Of a DNA stretch of 23,095 nucleotides, positions 21,516 to 23,095 are shown one piece after another. Source of the stretch: an uncultured Olsenella sp. (lineage in GTDB: Bacteria > Actinomycetota > Coriobacteriia > Coriobacteriales > Atopobiaceae); NCBI GenBank assembly GCA_934660915.1, contig CAKUIF010000018.1, positions 1-23,095 on the forward strand. The letters run 5' to 3'. The position numbers were made by a program, and so were the translations under genes. The notes under the pieces are model-generated. The model was not told the DNA's origin. It did no database searches and saw only the letters and a program-made list of their open reading frames with translations. Numbering within the stretch: position 1 is the first letter of the stretch; every line of letters begins with the position of its first letter.

Positions 21516-22736
21516 CTAGCCCGTGCCTTTCAAGAGGCTCAGTCCCAGCTCATCCATCACAAAACGCAGAGGGCGCTTTGCGATGGGCTTTACATATCCG
21601 CTTTCCTCGAGCTTCTTTATGCACGCACGCGTCGTTTGACTTGATACTCCGAGAAATTCAGCTATCTCCTTCAGATACGCATCGGGAAATGCCGCGAACA
21701 GCTCAAGCTGGGAAAGCATAAACATGACGGCATGCCCCTTATCGTCCATATCGAGCTGTTCAATAACCTTGTGGACCTCATCGATTTGGGCGTTCTTCTC
21801 TGTTAGATCCGAAATCAAGCCATCCTGCGCGTTAGAGATGTACTCCATAAGGCACATGACGAAGTGGGTGAGTTCGCCATGGTTCAGCGGGTTCTCTGCA
21901 TCTTTGAAAGCTCGATAATACGGAGCCTTGTTCTCCGCTATGGCACGAGAAAGCGACAATGCCGTTAGGAGCGACAAAGGCTGACTGAGATACAGGGCCA
22001 AAAGGTATCGTCCCGTCCTGCCGTTGCCGTCGTAGAACGGATGGATGTATTCAAAAAGGTAATGCGCAGCGATGGCTCCATAAGTCGCTGGTATTTCCTC
22101 GGACGACGCAACAGAGATCATCGTCGCTATCGCCGAGACGATCTTTCCTTCAGGCTCCAGGCCCCGATGGAGAACCTTGCCGCCATTTCCGATGACCTCA
22201 ACACCGGATCTGCGGAACAGCGCACCGTCTGGAGCATTCTCGCAAAGGCTCTCTCCCTGCATTACCTTGTCGTAAATCGCCCTGATATCCTCAGCTGAGT
22301 TGGGGAGACCTTGTGCATCCGTCGTCAAGCCTAGATATAGATTTGCCAGTTCCCTGAACCTTTTGTTTGAGAGACTCTGACTATCGCTTGTCTCGCAAAG
22401 AAGCTCATCAATCTGTCGCCTGGTGCTGTGGATACCCTCGAGAGCGTTCGTGCTGACCACTTCGTCGATCACGAGGCTACGAATCAAGGCACCCCTTGCC
22501 ACCGGCGGAAGCGAGGAAAACAAAGCTGATACTTTTCTTTCCTTTCGGAGAACCTCTTCATTAAGCACGGAAAGATCCCGCGGAACGGCAAAAAACAGCT
22601 CGTCTCCGTCTGCCTGCATTCCAAGCCGAAATGAGGAGTCGGCAAGCCTGCGCTCTCTTGCGAGGCTGCGATTGCTTTCAAGCGCAGTCGTCGCCTTGTC
22701 CATATGAAAGATCGTGCTGAGGGCCCTATATGTCAT
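21516..22736 (-). CDS. Fic-domain protein AMPylator with N-terminal inhibitory motif
   Basis: This enzyme is predicted to transfer AMP (or another nucleotide part) to target-protein hydroxyls. The 406-aa product has a Fic N-terminal helical region and an inhibitory motif T96-x3-E100-G101 (STNALEG), marking class II Fic proteins that are kept off by their own glutamate. The active-site motif HPFYDGNGRTGR (232-243) is complete, including the catalytic histidine. A C-terminal winged-helix-like region lies at about 345-400 (EIAEFLGVSSQTTRACIKKL). The start ATG has GGGGAT just upstream; a second ATG 11 codons in is possible. GC is near 43-50%, far below the suf genes, so recent acquisition is likely. 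No antitoxin gene is adjacent. Confidence 0.92.
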   Translation of the reverse strand: MTYRALSTIFHMDKATTALESNRSLARERRLADSSFRLGMQADGDELFFAVPRDLSVLNEEVLRKERKVSALFSSLPPVARGALIRSLVIDEVVSTNALEGIHSTRRQIDELLCETSDSQSLSNKRFRELANLYLGLTTDAQGLPNSAEDIRAIYDKVMQGESLCENAPDGALFRRSGVEVIGNGGKVLHRGLEPEGKIVSAIATMISVASSEEIPATYGAIAAHYLFEYIHPFYDGNGRTGRYLLALYLSQPLSLLTALSLSRAIAENKAPYYRAFKDAENPLNHGELTHFVMCLMEYISNAQDGLISDLTEKNAQIDEVHKVIEQLDMDDKGHAVMFMLSQLELFAAFPDAYLKEIAEFLGVSSQTTRACIKKLEESGYVKPIAKRPLRFVMDELGLSLLKGTG

Positions 22737-22944
22737 GCTATCCCCAAAATCAACGATTATCAGAGTCTGTTGCCTTGTCTAATTTATAGTATTTACCGAT
22801 ATCTATAAAATACATTGCGATTTTTCCGATAATTCTAAAAAATGTTCGCCGTTTTAAAAGAACTGACAGCCTGATATGCAGCTACGTCGATCGTAATGTC
22901 GCCACGCCCGGCGGATTCAACCATCCTCCGAACATAAAGTCGTT
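22737..22944. other. AT-rich upstream region of the fic gene with direct repeats
   Basis: GC falls to about 27% at 22801-22860. On the minus strand two copies of a TATCGG-type 12-mer (22790-22801 and 22820-22831, ten of twelve positions equal) lie 30 bp apart, and a TATAAA -10-like box (22783-22788) follows. They may be operator sites for fic control. No gene is seen here. Confidence 0.45.
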
Positions 22945-23007
22945 GCTAAGAAACGCCGACGTCTGGGGATTGAGGGCATCATCGCGTTAAGAAAAGCCGA
23001 CGTCTGG
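22945..23007 (-). repeat. Two 22-nt repeats with 41-bp period (right array)
   Basis: Copies at 22945-22966 and 22986-23007 are 41 bp apart and read TTTCTTAGC / TTTCTTAAC on the minus strand, opposite to the left array. The second copy and its 11-nt following sequence closely match 21328-21360, with three differences over 33 bases, so spacer sequence is also partly shared between arrays. Confidence 0.75.
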
Positions 23008-23019
23008 GCACGGCATCGG

Positions 23020-23086
23020 TGAACTGCGTCCCAAAACTTGGACTCGATAAATAAGGACCTAGGCGGCCATGGACCGGAGCCGGAAC
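23020..23086. repeat. Right arm of 67-bp perfect terminal inverted repeat
   Basis: This is the exact reverse complement of 1-67. Nine further bases follow it to the window end. It begins 12 bases after the last 22-nt repeat; on the left the array likewise begins right after the arm, so both ends have the same order: arm, then array. Confidence 0.9.
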
Positions 23087-23095
23087 TCCTCCGGC

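Noticed and set aside
1..23095. A composite transposon with terminal inverted repeats
   Set aside because: The interval contains core housekeeping genes (gatCAB, suf) and no transposase; target-site duplications cannot be tested at the window edges.

Overview
The window is high-GC bacterial DNA (roughly 60-68% in most genes) with densely packed operons. Gene content (GatCAB amidotransferase, an LPXTG pilus cluster with a class C sortase, a SUF iron-sulfur operon ending in an Rrf2 regulator) and codon use suggest a Gram-positive actinobacterium, most likely a gut-type Coriobacteriia such as Collinsella or Olsenella. That placement is inference; no rRNA or other marker is present.

Layout: (1) 1-190: one arm of a 67-bp perfect inverted repeat, then three degenerate 22-nt repeats at exactly 41-bp steps. 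(2) 191-3554, minus strand: gatC-gatA-gatB with overlapping stop/start codons, making the amidotransferase that corrects misacylated Glu-tRNA(Gln)/Asp-tRNA(Asn). (3) 3555-3924: a large palindrome and two tiny plus-strand reading frames. (4) 3925-12335, minus strand: a complete sortase-assembled pilus operon, transcribed as large tip adhesin, accessory pilin, major pilin, class C sortase, with a good sigma-70-type promoter upstream. (5) 12336-12962: AT-rich promoter region, a second palindrome and a short segment of interleaved repeats. (6) 12963-15392, minus strand: a bile-acid:sodium-symporter-family (BASS) transporter and an MFS exporter. (7) 15393-15720: divergent intergenic region with a third palindrome and the suf promoter carrying a dyad operator candidate. 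(8) 15721-21291, plus strand: sufC-B-D-S-U and an Rrf2/IscR-like regulator. (9) 21292-21515: a 24-bp-arm hairpin and a second 41-bp-step repeat array. (10) 21516-22736, minus strand: a Fic-domain AMP transferase of lower GC, probably acquired. (11) 22737-23095: very AT-rich fic upstream region, two more 22-nt repeats and the second arm of the terminal inverted repeat.

Functionally, SufS and SufU supply sulfur to the SufBCD scaffold and the Rrf2 protein probably senses cluster status and feeds back on the suf promoter. The pilus genes form a self-contained assembly unit: the sortase joins the two pilins through lysines in their pilin motifs, with the five-module adhesin presumably at the tip.

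The least ordinary material is non-coding: REP/BIME-like palindromes in three intergenic regions plus a half copy that supplies the 3' end of the BASS gene; a 22-nt, 41-bp-period repeat family at three sites; and perfect inverted repeats at both ends of the window.
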